Positions 1 through 10,527 of a stretch of 64,000 bases of DNA are shown one piece after another; the first letter of the stretch is position 1, and each line of letters starts with the position of its first letter. This DNA is from Gossypium raimondii. Its lineage: Eukaryota > Streptophyta > Magnoliopsida > Malvales > Malvaceae. The position numbers were made by a program, and so were the translations under genes. The DNA is taken from the NCBI RefSeq assembly GCF_025698545.1, contig NC_068569.1:17980001-18044000 (forward strand). Reading direction: 5' to 3'. Under the pieces are notes generated by a model, which worked only from the letters and a program-made list of their open reading frames with translations, made no database searches and was not told the origin of the DNA.

Positions 1-418
1 GTTTTTGATAATTGAAGATGCGCAGATTTCCTACATTAGCTTGGCTTGTTAGACAGTTACCATGTTTGTCGCCTTAAGTAAACCTCACACTGAAACATTG
101 GGACCCAATCATGTTAAAACTTGCAAGTATGCTTCGATTTCTGATTTCTTCAAAATCATTATAAAAAACTTACCAACTCCAGTTTACTATGAATGAAAGA
201 AATAATGGTTTCCCAAAGTCAAAAACAAAAAGTAGGTGAAATAGATTTCTTTAAGCATTTACCAACTAACTTATCCAGGAGGGTTTCTGATTGTACCATT
301 AGGCATGAAGTTTCACCAATGTTTAGTGCTTATATATATGGTTTTGCATTTTCCTCTTCTTTCTCGGAAAATTCAAAGCTTTGCTGAAGTAAGTTCCAGA
401 GCTAAGATTAAGAAAACC

Positions 419-3400
419 ATGTCATCACCAGGGGTGCAGCTGTATATTCAAGATCACTACGTAATTTAATTATTTTTCTTTCTTTATTATAATGTTTTAT
501 TGTAATACTTTTTTATCTTTTAGGTAGGGTGAAAAGAAAATTAAAAATATAAAAATAATAAAAATGAAAAATATATATTTCTTTCCATTAAAGTACTATT
601 TAAAAATATTTTTTTAAATATGCATAACTTTGTACACTTAGGTCTCACATTTTCTCTGTCACTCCAAATTGGAATTATTTATTTTTATTCGTCGGATAAA
701 AATTTTCCTATTTTCCTTTTCCTCACTTTTCTTTTCTAGTAAAGACATTCAAAATTAATTTCCTTTTAATTTTTACTCTGTCAAGCACCCATAGTTCTTC
801 TGATCAATGTGCCGGTTTGAAAATGGTTAGAATAAAGGTACAAGCTATGTTACGTAGATTTAGGTATAAGTGTAAATACGAGTATATGTTCCACATGGAT
901 ATATTCAATTTTTTTTCCGTTTCTTTTTTAGGTATTAAAATAGTATGATTTGGAAGGTCATATCATTCCTCTATCCAAATCCAAATATGCATCAGGCATA
1001 AATATTTCAAGAAAAAATAAAAAATCAGAGCAACATAAGTCACAAGGGTAATTTGATCAAAACTAGCAATGCCCCTTAGAGGCTAAGAAAGAACTTCTTA
1101 GCCAATGTACTTGAAAAGTTTGAACAAAGTCCTGTTTAGTTATAAACGAGATAATTGCTGCAGGTGTTGATGGATAATGGAATAATACAAGTGACGATAT
1201 CGAGTCCTGATGGAATTGTCACCGGGATACAGTATAATGGCATCGACAACTTGCTTGAAGTTGAGGATGAGGAAGTTCATAGAGGGTAAACATTGCCTCA
1301 TAGCATCACCCATTGCTCTGTTTAGTTCTTGTCGTCCATTATCTTTTTTTTTTAAACATTGTTCTCGTTACAAACAACTTATTTCCCTATGCCATTGGCA
1401 GGTATTGGGATCTAGTTTGGAGTAAAACAGGAAGTACAGGGACAACAGGAACATTCGATGTGTACGCCCATTATCCCGTTCTTATGAAGTGTTATCCCGA
1501 TTCTTTATTTTTCTCTATATATGTCCCACATATGTGTCCAAATACAGGTTTAAAGGAACAAGTTTTAAGGTTGTAGTAGAAACCGAGGATCAAGTTGAGG
1601 TCTCATTCACTAGAACGTGGGATATCTCTCTCGAGGGCGATGTTGTGCCTTTGAATTTAGACAAACGGTCCGTGCTTGCACCAAATATAGTTGGAGGCCA
1701 TGCATACAAATTGTCAATCAACAAAGGCAAACTAAAACGATTTGTAATGATGGGTTTTTCAGGTTCATAATGCTTCGAAATTCGCCGGGATTCTACTCGT
1801 ACGCCGTTTTCGAACACTTAGAGGAATGGCCTCCATTCAATCTTCCGCAAGTCAGAATTGTATTCAAGCTCAGAAAAGACAAGTAAAAAGATGGAGGCCA
1901 TTACATGGACTCAAATGTTATTAGTTTGACATGTTTGCAAAAAAAACTATGGTTGTCATCTGAAATATTGCATACTTTGGTACTCAAATGTTAGATTTCA
2001 TTACATGGCCGTAGCAGACAACAGGCAAAGATTCATGCCCCTGCCGGAAGACCGGTTACTAGACAGAGGTCAACCTCTGGCAACCCCGGAAGCTGTCCTG
2101 CTTGTCAATCCGGTGGAGCCGGAGTTCAAGGGAGAGGTAAAAATCGATAGGCCTTAAAAGTCTCACATCATTAGATATTCATTTAGATTAATATATTTGG
2201 TTAATGTCGTATATGAGCAGGTTGACGACAAATACCAATATTCATCTGAGAACAAAGATCTAAAAGTTCATGGGTGGATATCATTGAACCCCCCTGTGGG
2301 ATTTTGGCAAATTACTCCCAGCAGTGAATTCAGGTCTGGTGGACCTATCAAACAGAACCTGACATCCCATGTTGGTCCCTATTGTCTTGCAGTAAGTGAA
2401 TCAATTAGCTATGTAAAGTATTAGTTAATGTTCTAGACATGACAACACAGTTCTCCAATGTTGGTAAAAGTACAATAGATGTCCCTCTATTAACACTCTG
2501 ATTGCATTTTGCTCTTTTTATTAAAAAAAATAGGTAAAATAGTCATTATATCTAAATTCAAAGAAGAAATTTGTTATTTGTATTAAAATTTAATTAATTT
2601 GTACAATTAAAAATTGACGCGGCTGACAAAATAACTTATAGTGTCATGTGCAAATGACATGCCATGTGTATCTCATGTTGATGTACAAGGATCGATTTTT
2701 AACAATAAAAATGAATGGAATTTTTAACATAAAGATCAATTTGCTCTTGATTTAACACACATGGACTAATTTGCTCATTTTTTTAGTAGAGGAAAAATGC
2801 ATTCTCACTCTTAGTATGGGTGCCTCCATTATACTTTTACCCTCTAATGTTTCATAAATCCCTCCGATCTTGGCAAAGGTAGGATTTAATCTCAAGTCAA
2901 TGAACATTACAATGAACCATAGATTGGATTCTATTTGGTCCTTAATGATGATATACCTAATTGCATCAACTCTGTTTCAAACCAGATGTTTCTCAGTGCT
3001 CACTATGCTGGAGAAGATTTAGTGCTGAAGCTCAATCCAGGAGAGCCATGGAAAAAGGTTTTTGGACCAGTTTTCTTGTATCTGAACTCTGTCTCAAGTG
3101 AAGACAATGCCTTTTCCCTTTGGGAAGATGCTAAAGACCAGGTTTGAATAAGAAAAAACATTGAATCTTACCTTGTCTTTTTTGTTGGTACCAAAAAAAG
3201 AAAACTTATACAATTAGACCTTCAGATGCTAAGGGAAACCCAGAACTGGCCCTACAGTTTTCCAGCATCAGAGGATTTTCCAAAACCAGATCAACGGGGT
3301 AAAGTATGCGGCAGATTAGAAGTTCAAGACAGGTTCCATTTTCTTAGTTTATGTCATTTGCTTGTACTAATATCAATTGAAGTTCTATAAAGCTATATGA

Positions 3401-5023
3401 AAATCAACATTATTCAGGTATGTTAGCTATGAACCCATCCCAGCAAATGGTGCTTATATAGGCATGGCACCACTGGGCGATGTCGGCTCGTGGCAAAGGG
3501 AATGCAAGGTGATCAAGCTCTAAACCAGAAAAAAATTCATTACTTGTTTCACAAGCTTCTAATTATATATGTAAAAGAAATGGTACCTCATATCAAATGT
3601 TTGGCCAGGGTTATCAGTTCTGGACCAGAGCAGATGAAGATGGCAACTTCACAATTGATAAAATAAGGACTGGGGAATACAATATTTGTGCATGGGTCCC
3701 TGGTTTTATTGGAGATTATAAATATGATGTTGTGGTTAACATTACAGAAGGTTTTTCATTTCTGAATCATGAAAAATAATGAACTATATTGAATTGTTGT
3801 TGTGTATTTTATTTCATATCCAATGATATGCAATGCAGGCTGTGACATTAGTCTGGGTGATCTGATATATGAGCCTCTGAGAAACGGTCCTACGTTATGG
3901 GAAATAGGCATCCCGGACCGTACGGCAGCCGAGTTTTACATTCCGGATCCTGATCCCAAGTACATTAATAAACTTTATGTCAACCATCCTGACAGGTTAG
4001 TTGAATTACGTTGATTTATTTAAGGTATCTTTGAACTTGTGATAAAATAGTACATTGCACCTTTAAAGAGAGAATTTAGATTGGAGTCTTAAAAATGACA
4101 TTGTAAACCATTAACCGGATTAATTTTCTTGGTCATAAACAAAACATATTATTGAATTGAAAGAACTGAATTCTCTTGGAATTCATTGGAAAATTCAAAA
4201 TGTATGTGATGGACAGGTATAGACAGTATGGGTTGTGGGAAAGATATGCTGATCTTTATCCAGATGGAGACTTGGTTTTCACGGTTGGAATCAGTGACTA
4301 CAAAAATGATTGGTTCTTTGCCCAAGTTAACAGGTTCACCTATTCAAGCTTTATTTTCCCTTTTTTATTTCTCTCTTAAAATATTCAATACATATCCGAT
4401 CATTGATATAAGAATATTATCACATAACCCTCTGGAAACCTCAAAAATACATTAAAAAAACCGTAAACAATGAACTAGTACATATCCATATCCATAACCG
4501 ACACACCGGAGTTCAAAAGAATCATTAAAGTATGTTTAACCGTATAACAGGAAGAGAGAAGACGGTACATATCAAGGAACTACATGGCAGATCAAGTTCC
4601 TGCTCAGAGATGTTGATCATACCGGAACTTATACATTGCGGCTGGCTCTAGCAACTGCTCATCTTGCTGAATTGCAGGTATATACATGCAGAACCAGTAA
4701 TCTGTTTTACACATGTGCCTTAGCCATTTTCATTTTGTAGCTAGAATTTGAACTGCATTTTCAATGCCACACAACAGGTTCGGGTCAACGATCCGAAATC
4801 AGACCCTCCTCTGTTCACAACTGGAGAAATCGGGCATGACAACACAATTGCAAGGCATGGAATTCATGGTCTCTACCGACTTTACAACATAGATGTGGCT
4901 GGAGTTGAGCTTGTTGAAGGGGAAAATATCATTTTTCTCACACAAGCAATGAACACTGACCCTCTTCAGGGGATCATGTATGACTATATAAGGCTTGAAT
5001 GTCCCCCTACAACTTCCAGTTAA
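419..5023 (+). CDS. Rhamnogalacturonate lyase (polysaccharide lyase family 4-like), 15 exons, 639 aa
   Basis: Predicted to cleave the rhamnogalacturonan I backbone of pectin by beta-elimination, in the cell wall. Exons: 419-460, 1164-1285, 1402-1461, 1548-1667, 1763-1882, 1995-2136, 2221-2391, 2986-3141, 3226-3332, 3418-3508, 3609-3750, 3839-3995, 4217-4333, 4551-4677, 4778-5023. All junctions keep frame. The start MSSPGVQLYIQDHY on its own 14-codon exon matches the usual N-terminus of this plant family. Recognisable blocks are GYWDLVWS, FEHLEEWPPFNLPQVRIVFK, HVGPYCLAMFLSAHYAGED, EPWKKVFGPVF, SFPASEDFP, DVGSWQRECKGYQFWTRADE, WVPGFIGDYKYD, GPTLWEIGIPDR, WFFAQV and GIMYDYIRLE. In the family these form a catalytic beta-sandwich, an FnIII-like domain and a C-terminal carbohydrate-binding-like domain. 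No hydrophobic signal peptide is visible at the modelled start, which is odd for a wall enzyme. Intron 7 contains a MITE. Only about 420 bp of upstream sequence is in the window, so an upstream exon cannot be excluded. Confidence 0.93.
2463..2841. mobile_element. MITE in intron 7 of the lyase gene
   Basis: The left end starts GGTAAAAGTACAATAG and the right end, read as reverse complement, starts GGTAAAAGTATAATGG. Similarity continues imperfectly for about 45 bp, so these are terminal inverted repeats. It is flanked by CTCCAATGTT (2453-2462) and CTCTAATGTT (2842-2851), a 10-bp near-perfect direct repeat consistent with a target-site duplication of Mutator-like length (9-10 bp). There is no coding capacity. 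This terminal sequence style is common in cotton spacers, from memory. Confidence 0.75.
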
Positions 5024-5377
5024 AGATTATGAATTATAGCTTTAGATCCTTGAGTTCTCGAAATGTATTCGCAAAAAAAAAAAAAAATGGTTTGGGTACG
5101 CTTCTATTAAGATGATTGTTCCATTTATGCATCCTAGAAAAATTCATACCATATAAATTTACTTTCAAAGGTCATATAATCAAATATTCAACTAAACTTC
5201 GAATCCCAGTACATGTAAACCCTTTTTTCCCATTTCGATCCTTTTTGTTTGAAAAAAAAAACACAGTCCATTCTTTTATATCTACTTATTATTCATAAAC
5301 GAAGAGGTTTTATTTACAACTGTACGAAAAGAAAGCAACATGTTACATGAACATGAATGTATTGTTATGTATTTCGA

Positions 5378-5773
5378 TTACGTGGATTTGTATTTTTTTT
5401 TCTTGGTATCTTCAGCTTCATCAGCTGCTTTAACCTGCATTTTTTGAGCTTGTAAATCAGCTATTGCCGCTTCCTGCTCATCTCTTGCTTTCAGCTTTTT
5501 TGCCTGCATCCGAAAAAAAAAAGAAAGGAGTTGAAGTCACCAAGATTGAAAATAAAAAGGGTGGTTCGATATGGCTTTTAAGTTTTGTTTTTCTACCAGA
5601 CCAACTAAGGTTGCTTTAACGTATCGAAATCCCTCTTGCAATGAAACTCCAAAAGCAAAGCAATCTTTCTTGATTCGCGACAACATCGAAGACGTCCCTT
5701 GCTCTCTGTTGCCGTCGGCAGTAGTGGTGGTTGTCGAAGTGTTTGACAGTGGCGAGTACTTCATCTCCTCCAT
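5378..5773 (-). CDS. Small conserved-looking plant protein of unknown function, 2 exons, 100 aa
   Basis: Exon 1 is 5773-5597 (59 codons) and exon 2 is 5503-5378, with donor CTG|GTAGAA and acceptor GCAG. The N-terminal half has a Thr-rich stretch (NTSTTTTTADGNREQ) and a helix-like segment LSRIKKDCFAFGVSLQEGF. The C-terminal half is a charged, Ala/Gln-rich helix (ARDEQEAAIADLQAQKMQV, then AADEAEDTKKKK) that could form a short coiled coil. I see no signal peptide, membrane segment or catalytic motif. I believe similar short proteins occur across dicots, but I cannot assign a function. It converges on the lyase gene, with stops about 350 bp apart. Splicing is inferred from frame agreement and the coherent charged helix. 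Confidence 0.75.
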
Positions 5774-5830
5774 GGCGGTTTGTATTAAAAAGGCGAAGCT
5801 CCGTTGGAGAACGGCATGTGATGAAAACTG

Positions 5831-7386
5831 AAAACGAAGAGGTTAGACAGCCCGATGGGCATGGGAAATTTTAACACGTCTGAGCCTATACGTGGCAGCT
5901 TCCGAACACGCCATGGTTAGTTGTCAGTCTTTTCTGTTTAGTTCCGTGATCGGCTTATTCGGCTCGCACCACGAGATGGGCCCCAAGCCTGATAAGAGTC
6001 CATATCTAATCCGGCCCTTATGACCCAATCCCACTAAAGTTTTTTTATATAATAATTTTATTATAAATTTTGATCATATTTGTTATTTTTAACACAATCT
6101 TTAGAATTATCCATAGCCTCTCCTCAATCAATAAATAAGAGGACAATGCACTTCAGTGCACCTGAATCTGCATCCTACTGCATTGACAACAATACCTATG
6201 TCAATCAAGTTAAGCCTCAATCGACAATTCCCACCAAGTTATATTGGTAAAAAAAGTTTAAATTCTTCTATTAGATCTTATACTTTGTGTAAGTTGTGGA
6301 TTTAGTACCTGTATTTTTAGAATTTAAAATTTTTAGTCATAACTAAATGATAACTATTAAATTCATTAAGTTAAAGTTATGTTATTTTTAAAATTTAATC
6401 GTAGTACACATTATCACATGTATAATGCTATATTTATTTGTTATTTTCACATATTACTTACAAAAATTCAATTAATAGATTTAATGACTGTCATTTGCAT
6501 TAAGACTAAAATTTTGAAATTAAAAAATAGAACCATTAAAATGATCCAATTGAATGTTGACTAAATCTAATATTTTCTTTCACTTGCATCGTGGGTGTGA
6601 TAAAATCTAATATAAAATTACATAATGTATTTATAATTAAAACCATGAATTAATCAAATATTAACTCAGTTTAAAAATTCCTAAAAAACTCAAAAAAATA
6701 TTCTAATAATTCTTAAATATTTTATAGCAAAAAAACTACAAAAGTTAAAAAACAAAATCATTTTTCACATTTTTAACAAATACCCACCACTTAAACAAAA
6801 TTAAAGAAAAAGTTACTAACATAAAAAAAAAAGAAAAAAAAAGATCACTTCCTTTCACAAATTCAACAACTCTACAAATTTTTATATTTTTCTCTCAGCA
6901 CTCTACAATTTTATTTTTTTACTTATTATTAATAATTATTATTTTAAAAATTAAAATTTTCTTTTGGTGTTTCATAAGACTACTTTATAATAATAAAAAT
7001 TTCTCTCAGCACTCTGCAATTTTATTTTTATTTTACTTATTATTAATAATTATTATTTAAAAATTTAAATTGTTCTTTTGGTGTTTCATAAGACTACTTT
7101 CTAATAAAAAATATTCTCTCAGCACTCTACAAATTTTTTTACTTATTATTAATAATTATTATTTAAAAATTAAATTGTTCTTTTGGTGTTTCATAAGACT
7201 ACTTTCTAATAAAAAAATAACAATTTATCTTAATTTATTTTATTAGAAGGACATTCTCAATATGGAGGTAGTAGTTTGGGTCAGATCCGTCAAAGCACAA
7301 GACTCGGCCGAAACCAATTCATCCTCTTCTGTCTACGGAGAAAGAATAGAAGGGCAAAAACGTCATTTAATATAATTCAAATTGTC
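5831..7386. other. Intergenic spacer between the small gene and TFIIA gamma
   Basis: AT-rich, no supportable ORF. The first few hundred bases serve as the minus-strand promoter of the small gene. Around 6245-6560 the sequence has the look of dispersed cotton-type repeats (poly-A/T with short pyrimidine blocks), but I cannot fix ends. The tandem array at 6891-7219 is listed separately. Confidence 0.5.
6891..7219. repeat. Three-unit tandem repeat, about 105-113 bp each
   Basis: Units begin at 6891, 7002 and 7115, each opening with TCTCTCAGCACTCT and sharing ACTTATTATTAATAATTATT and TTTTGGTGTTTCATAAGACT. Units differ mainly by small indels in the A/T runs. The array ends about 170 bp before the TATA box of the TFIIA gamma gene, so it lies in that gene's upstream region. 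Confidence 0.9.
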
Positions 7387-7390
7387 TCTC

Positions 7391-7400
7391 CTATATATAC
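7391..7400 (+). promoter_or_regulatory. Probable TATA box of the TFIIA gamma gene
   Basis: CTATATATAC lies about 310 bp before the start codon and is followed by a pyrimidine-rich leader typical of a plant 5' UTR. Transcription would start near 7425. Inferred from sequence only. Confidence 0.5.
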
Positions 7401-7708
7401 CTTCATCTACAAATTCTAGGGTATAAAAAGCCCCAAATCTTCTTCCGCCATTTTTCTTCTTCCTTTTCTGAGCTTTTTCACAAGAACTGAACGTTAAAAC
7501 TCTTAAAATCCTCAAAGCTCTACAATTTACGAACATCTACAATCTCCCTCAACGTCGCCTCTAAACTTTCGTGATTTCTTCCTCCAAATTCAATTCATAA
7601 ATTAACTTTTTTTTCCTCGTTGTCATTTATTTTTTCTTTTAATTTTTCAACATCGAGATTCGAGATTTACGTTTTCTTATTCCATTTTTTGGGCAGATCG
7701 GGTGAATT

Positions 7709-9234
7709 ATGGCGACGTTTGAGCTTTACCGGAGGTCAACGATCGGAATGTGCTTGACGGAGGCTTTAGATGAGATGGTTTCAAACGGTACTCTCAGCCC
7801 TGAGCTCGCTATTCAGGTTCTCGTCCAGTTCGATAAGGTACTGTTAAATATATTGTTGGCTTGTTCGGCCTTTCTTTATCTAAATTTTATTTGTTCATCT
7901 GGTTTATGTTTTTGTTAGTCAATGACCGAAGCACTGGAAAGTCAGGTGAAGAGCAAGGTTACCATTAAGGTATGTTCCTTCTTTTTAGGGGGAAAAAAGG
8001 TAAGATTTCTGTTGATTTTTGTGCTTGTTAAGGTGCTAATATATTTCCAGAACCTTCTTTCTTTTTTAGATTGTGTTATATGTGTTCATTGATTGTTAAA
8101 TTGACGGTGATTTTGTGGCAGTGATTAGCTGTTTCTATGAATAGCTACGGTGAGATATTTTTGTTTTATGGAGCGCCTATTAATAAGTTCTGTGTTATAA
8201 AGGAAGCTGATATTATTTTGATATGGTCCTTTGCTCTCCCCATCCTTGAAGAAAGATAAAAATGATTATGACAATTTATGAATGGTGAAGGACACGTTTA
8301 TTGCCTTACATATAAGTGCAGGATCAAAATTTAGCTGAATGTTGATTTTTGCTACTTCAATTGTACAAATTTCATTTAATTGTACCTGGTTGTGGTGATT
8401 GGCTATTGTTTTGTCAAAATATACCTGTGTTGCACACATATGAGAATTAAGAAAGATTAACATGCAAAACACATGAATCTTTTAAATTAAGTAATGCCTA
8501 GAAGACATTTTTGACACTTATGAATTATTTTGGAATTTTGAAAGGAGAAATGTGTTTTCTGACACAATTTGAATTGCTTAAGATTTTTGAGTGGGTAATG
8601 GTTCTTTACTTCTTGTTAAACCAAAGCTACCTCTTGTCTTCAAAGACTCTTGATGGTTAAGAGAGTAGGGTAAACATATCTCAATTCTTTTCCCATAGAC
8701 TCTTATGAAAAGTTTTGGGTTATTTAGATTTCAGTATCATTGCTAGAGAAACATTATGAGGAACCTGAAAATATAGATGTGCTTCAACCTTGGTTCTTGG
8801 ATAATGCTTTTCTTTATCATACATGATAATTATTGTCCTTTGTGGAAAAAAATTTCATTGGTTTCCAATAACACTCAAGACTGGTTGTTGAAAATGCCTC
8901 TGGTTGTGCATTAGTGTTTATTTTGTGGTACTTTTCTGCTACAGTTGAACTTTCAGCTACCTGTTTTGGTGTATCGATTTTAAATTTGTTATCTGACTGA
9001 TATATTCTCATTAAAAACTTTACAAATCAAACATAGCTTCTGGCATCGCAATGCGCAACCCGAGTTGCTATTCATATTTGAACTGTGCTACAGGGACATC
9101 TACACACATATAGATTCTGCGACAATGTATGGACCTTCATTTTACAGGATGCTTTGTTTAAGAAAGAGGATTCTCAGGAAACTGTCGGTCGGGTGAAAAT
9201 AGTAGCATGTGATTCAAAGCTACTCTTACAATGA
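7709..9234 (+). CDS. TFIIA-S: Transcription initiation factor IIA gamma subunit (TFIIA small subunit), 106 aa
   Basis: Small subunit of the general RNA polymerase II factor TFIIA, which binds TBP and stabilises it on the TATA box in the nucleus. Exons are 7709-7837, 7919-7969 and 9094-9234, all in phase 0. The N-terminus [20 protein letters not shown] followed by [17 protein letters not shown] is the helical-bundle half. [20 protein letters not shown] followed by [13 protein letters not shown] is the beta-barrel half. The 106-aa length is exactly that of plant TFIIA gamma. Intron 2 is long (1124 bp). There is no sign of disruption. Confidence 0.97.
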
Positions 9235-10527
9235 AATCGTTTCTGACAATGGTGGAAGGGGATGGTTGATTGAGATTGGACATACGATAGAAAGCCATCG
9301 ACCTTTATTGGATGAATTTTTCGATGTACTTAATTGTATTTTTCTTTCTGATAATATAATGTACAACGGTGAAAGTTTTCGGACAAAAACAATGGAACCT
9401 CTATTTATGACAAGAATCATTTCTATTCCACTGTTGAGTTATTTCAGTCTTACACCAGCTTGAATAGGATATGGCGGTGTTTGAACATTGAAATGCCCAT
9501 GTAATGAGTTGCCCCTTTCATCTTCCCTTGGTTCTATTGATTCTTTTTCTCTTCTGGTTATTCTGAACATCTGTTTCCGACCTGACAATTTGTATGTTTA
9601 TATTGTGTTTATGTATTTTGTCATGTCATGATCTTTATATTTTTATTTGAAAACATTCGTATGGTATCCGTATATATATTTAGATACTATGTAGAAATGG
9701 TGAGGCGCAATTTTCTATTGAAATGTACTGTCCTATTCACAAGATGCTTATGGTCCAGAAGACGAGGAATAAGGTGCTGAACTGATATAAAAGTTCACAA
9801 AAAGTTCTCCAGTATTATCTTTCCATTTTATTTGTGACATGTTTCTATCGTCGAAAATGGCAATGGCCATTCAAAGCACGTAATGGGAGAATCTATATTC
9901 GCATTACGCATCACTCGCCCAAGTGCAGAGCTTTTTGCTTTTAAAATTCCAAAGCATGGGCTCTAACCTAAGCTGGCAGGTTCCAAACATCCGATTCTGT
10001 TCCATCTTTTTCCCCAAGTTCCCTTTTCCTCTTCAAGTTCCAGTAAGAAAACCTTTACTCCACTATAAAAGAAAAAAGACATGCAAAGGGTAACTAACTT
10101 TTCAACAAAAATAGTCAATTTGGTGTCCTATTTTCATTTTACGGGAAGGTTTTCAAACCTGTTGTTAATAAATATATATACAGCGGGGTTTAATTAAAGA
10201 TGCCTTTAGATGCATCACATATGCATGCTTATATGCCATGGTTGATACCATGCTGCAAGGCAAATGTCAGATGGATATTGAATTGCTTTGAAGTAGACAT
10301 CAGCTCACATCAACTATGGACCATGGAATCATCTTCGAAGCTTTGTTAGCGATGGTAATTTAATATTCCCTTCAGGAATCTCATTCATCAGATTTTCGCT
10401 TTTAAAGATACTCCAGCTTTTATGTAACTATGCTTAGAGAAGCGTTTAAATGTGTATAAAATTGGTTGCTTGTCTATCAGATATGGTCTTTCAAACCCAT
10501 TGAGTTTCATTGCTGTGACTGATTATT
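9235..10527. other. Spacer between TFIIA gamma and the glucan dikinase
   Basis: It should hold the 3' UTR of the upstream gene and the promoter/leader of the downstream one, which lies on the same strand. An AT-rich TATA-like run (AAATATATATACAG) sits at about 10166-10180. I see no further ORF, RNA gene or repeat. Confidence 0.4.

Noticed and set aside
1590-1817. Minus-strand ORF over lyase exons 4-5
   Set aside because: Shadow of the plus-strand coding exons.
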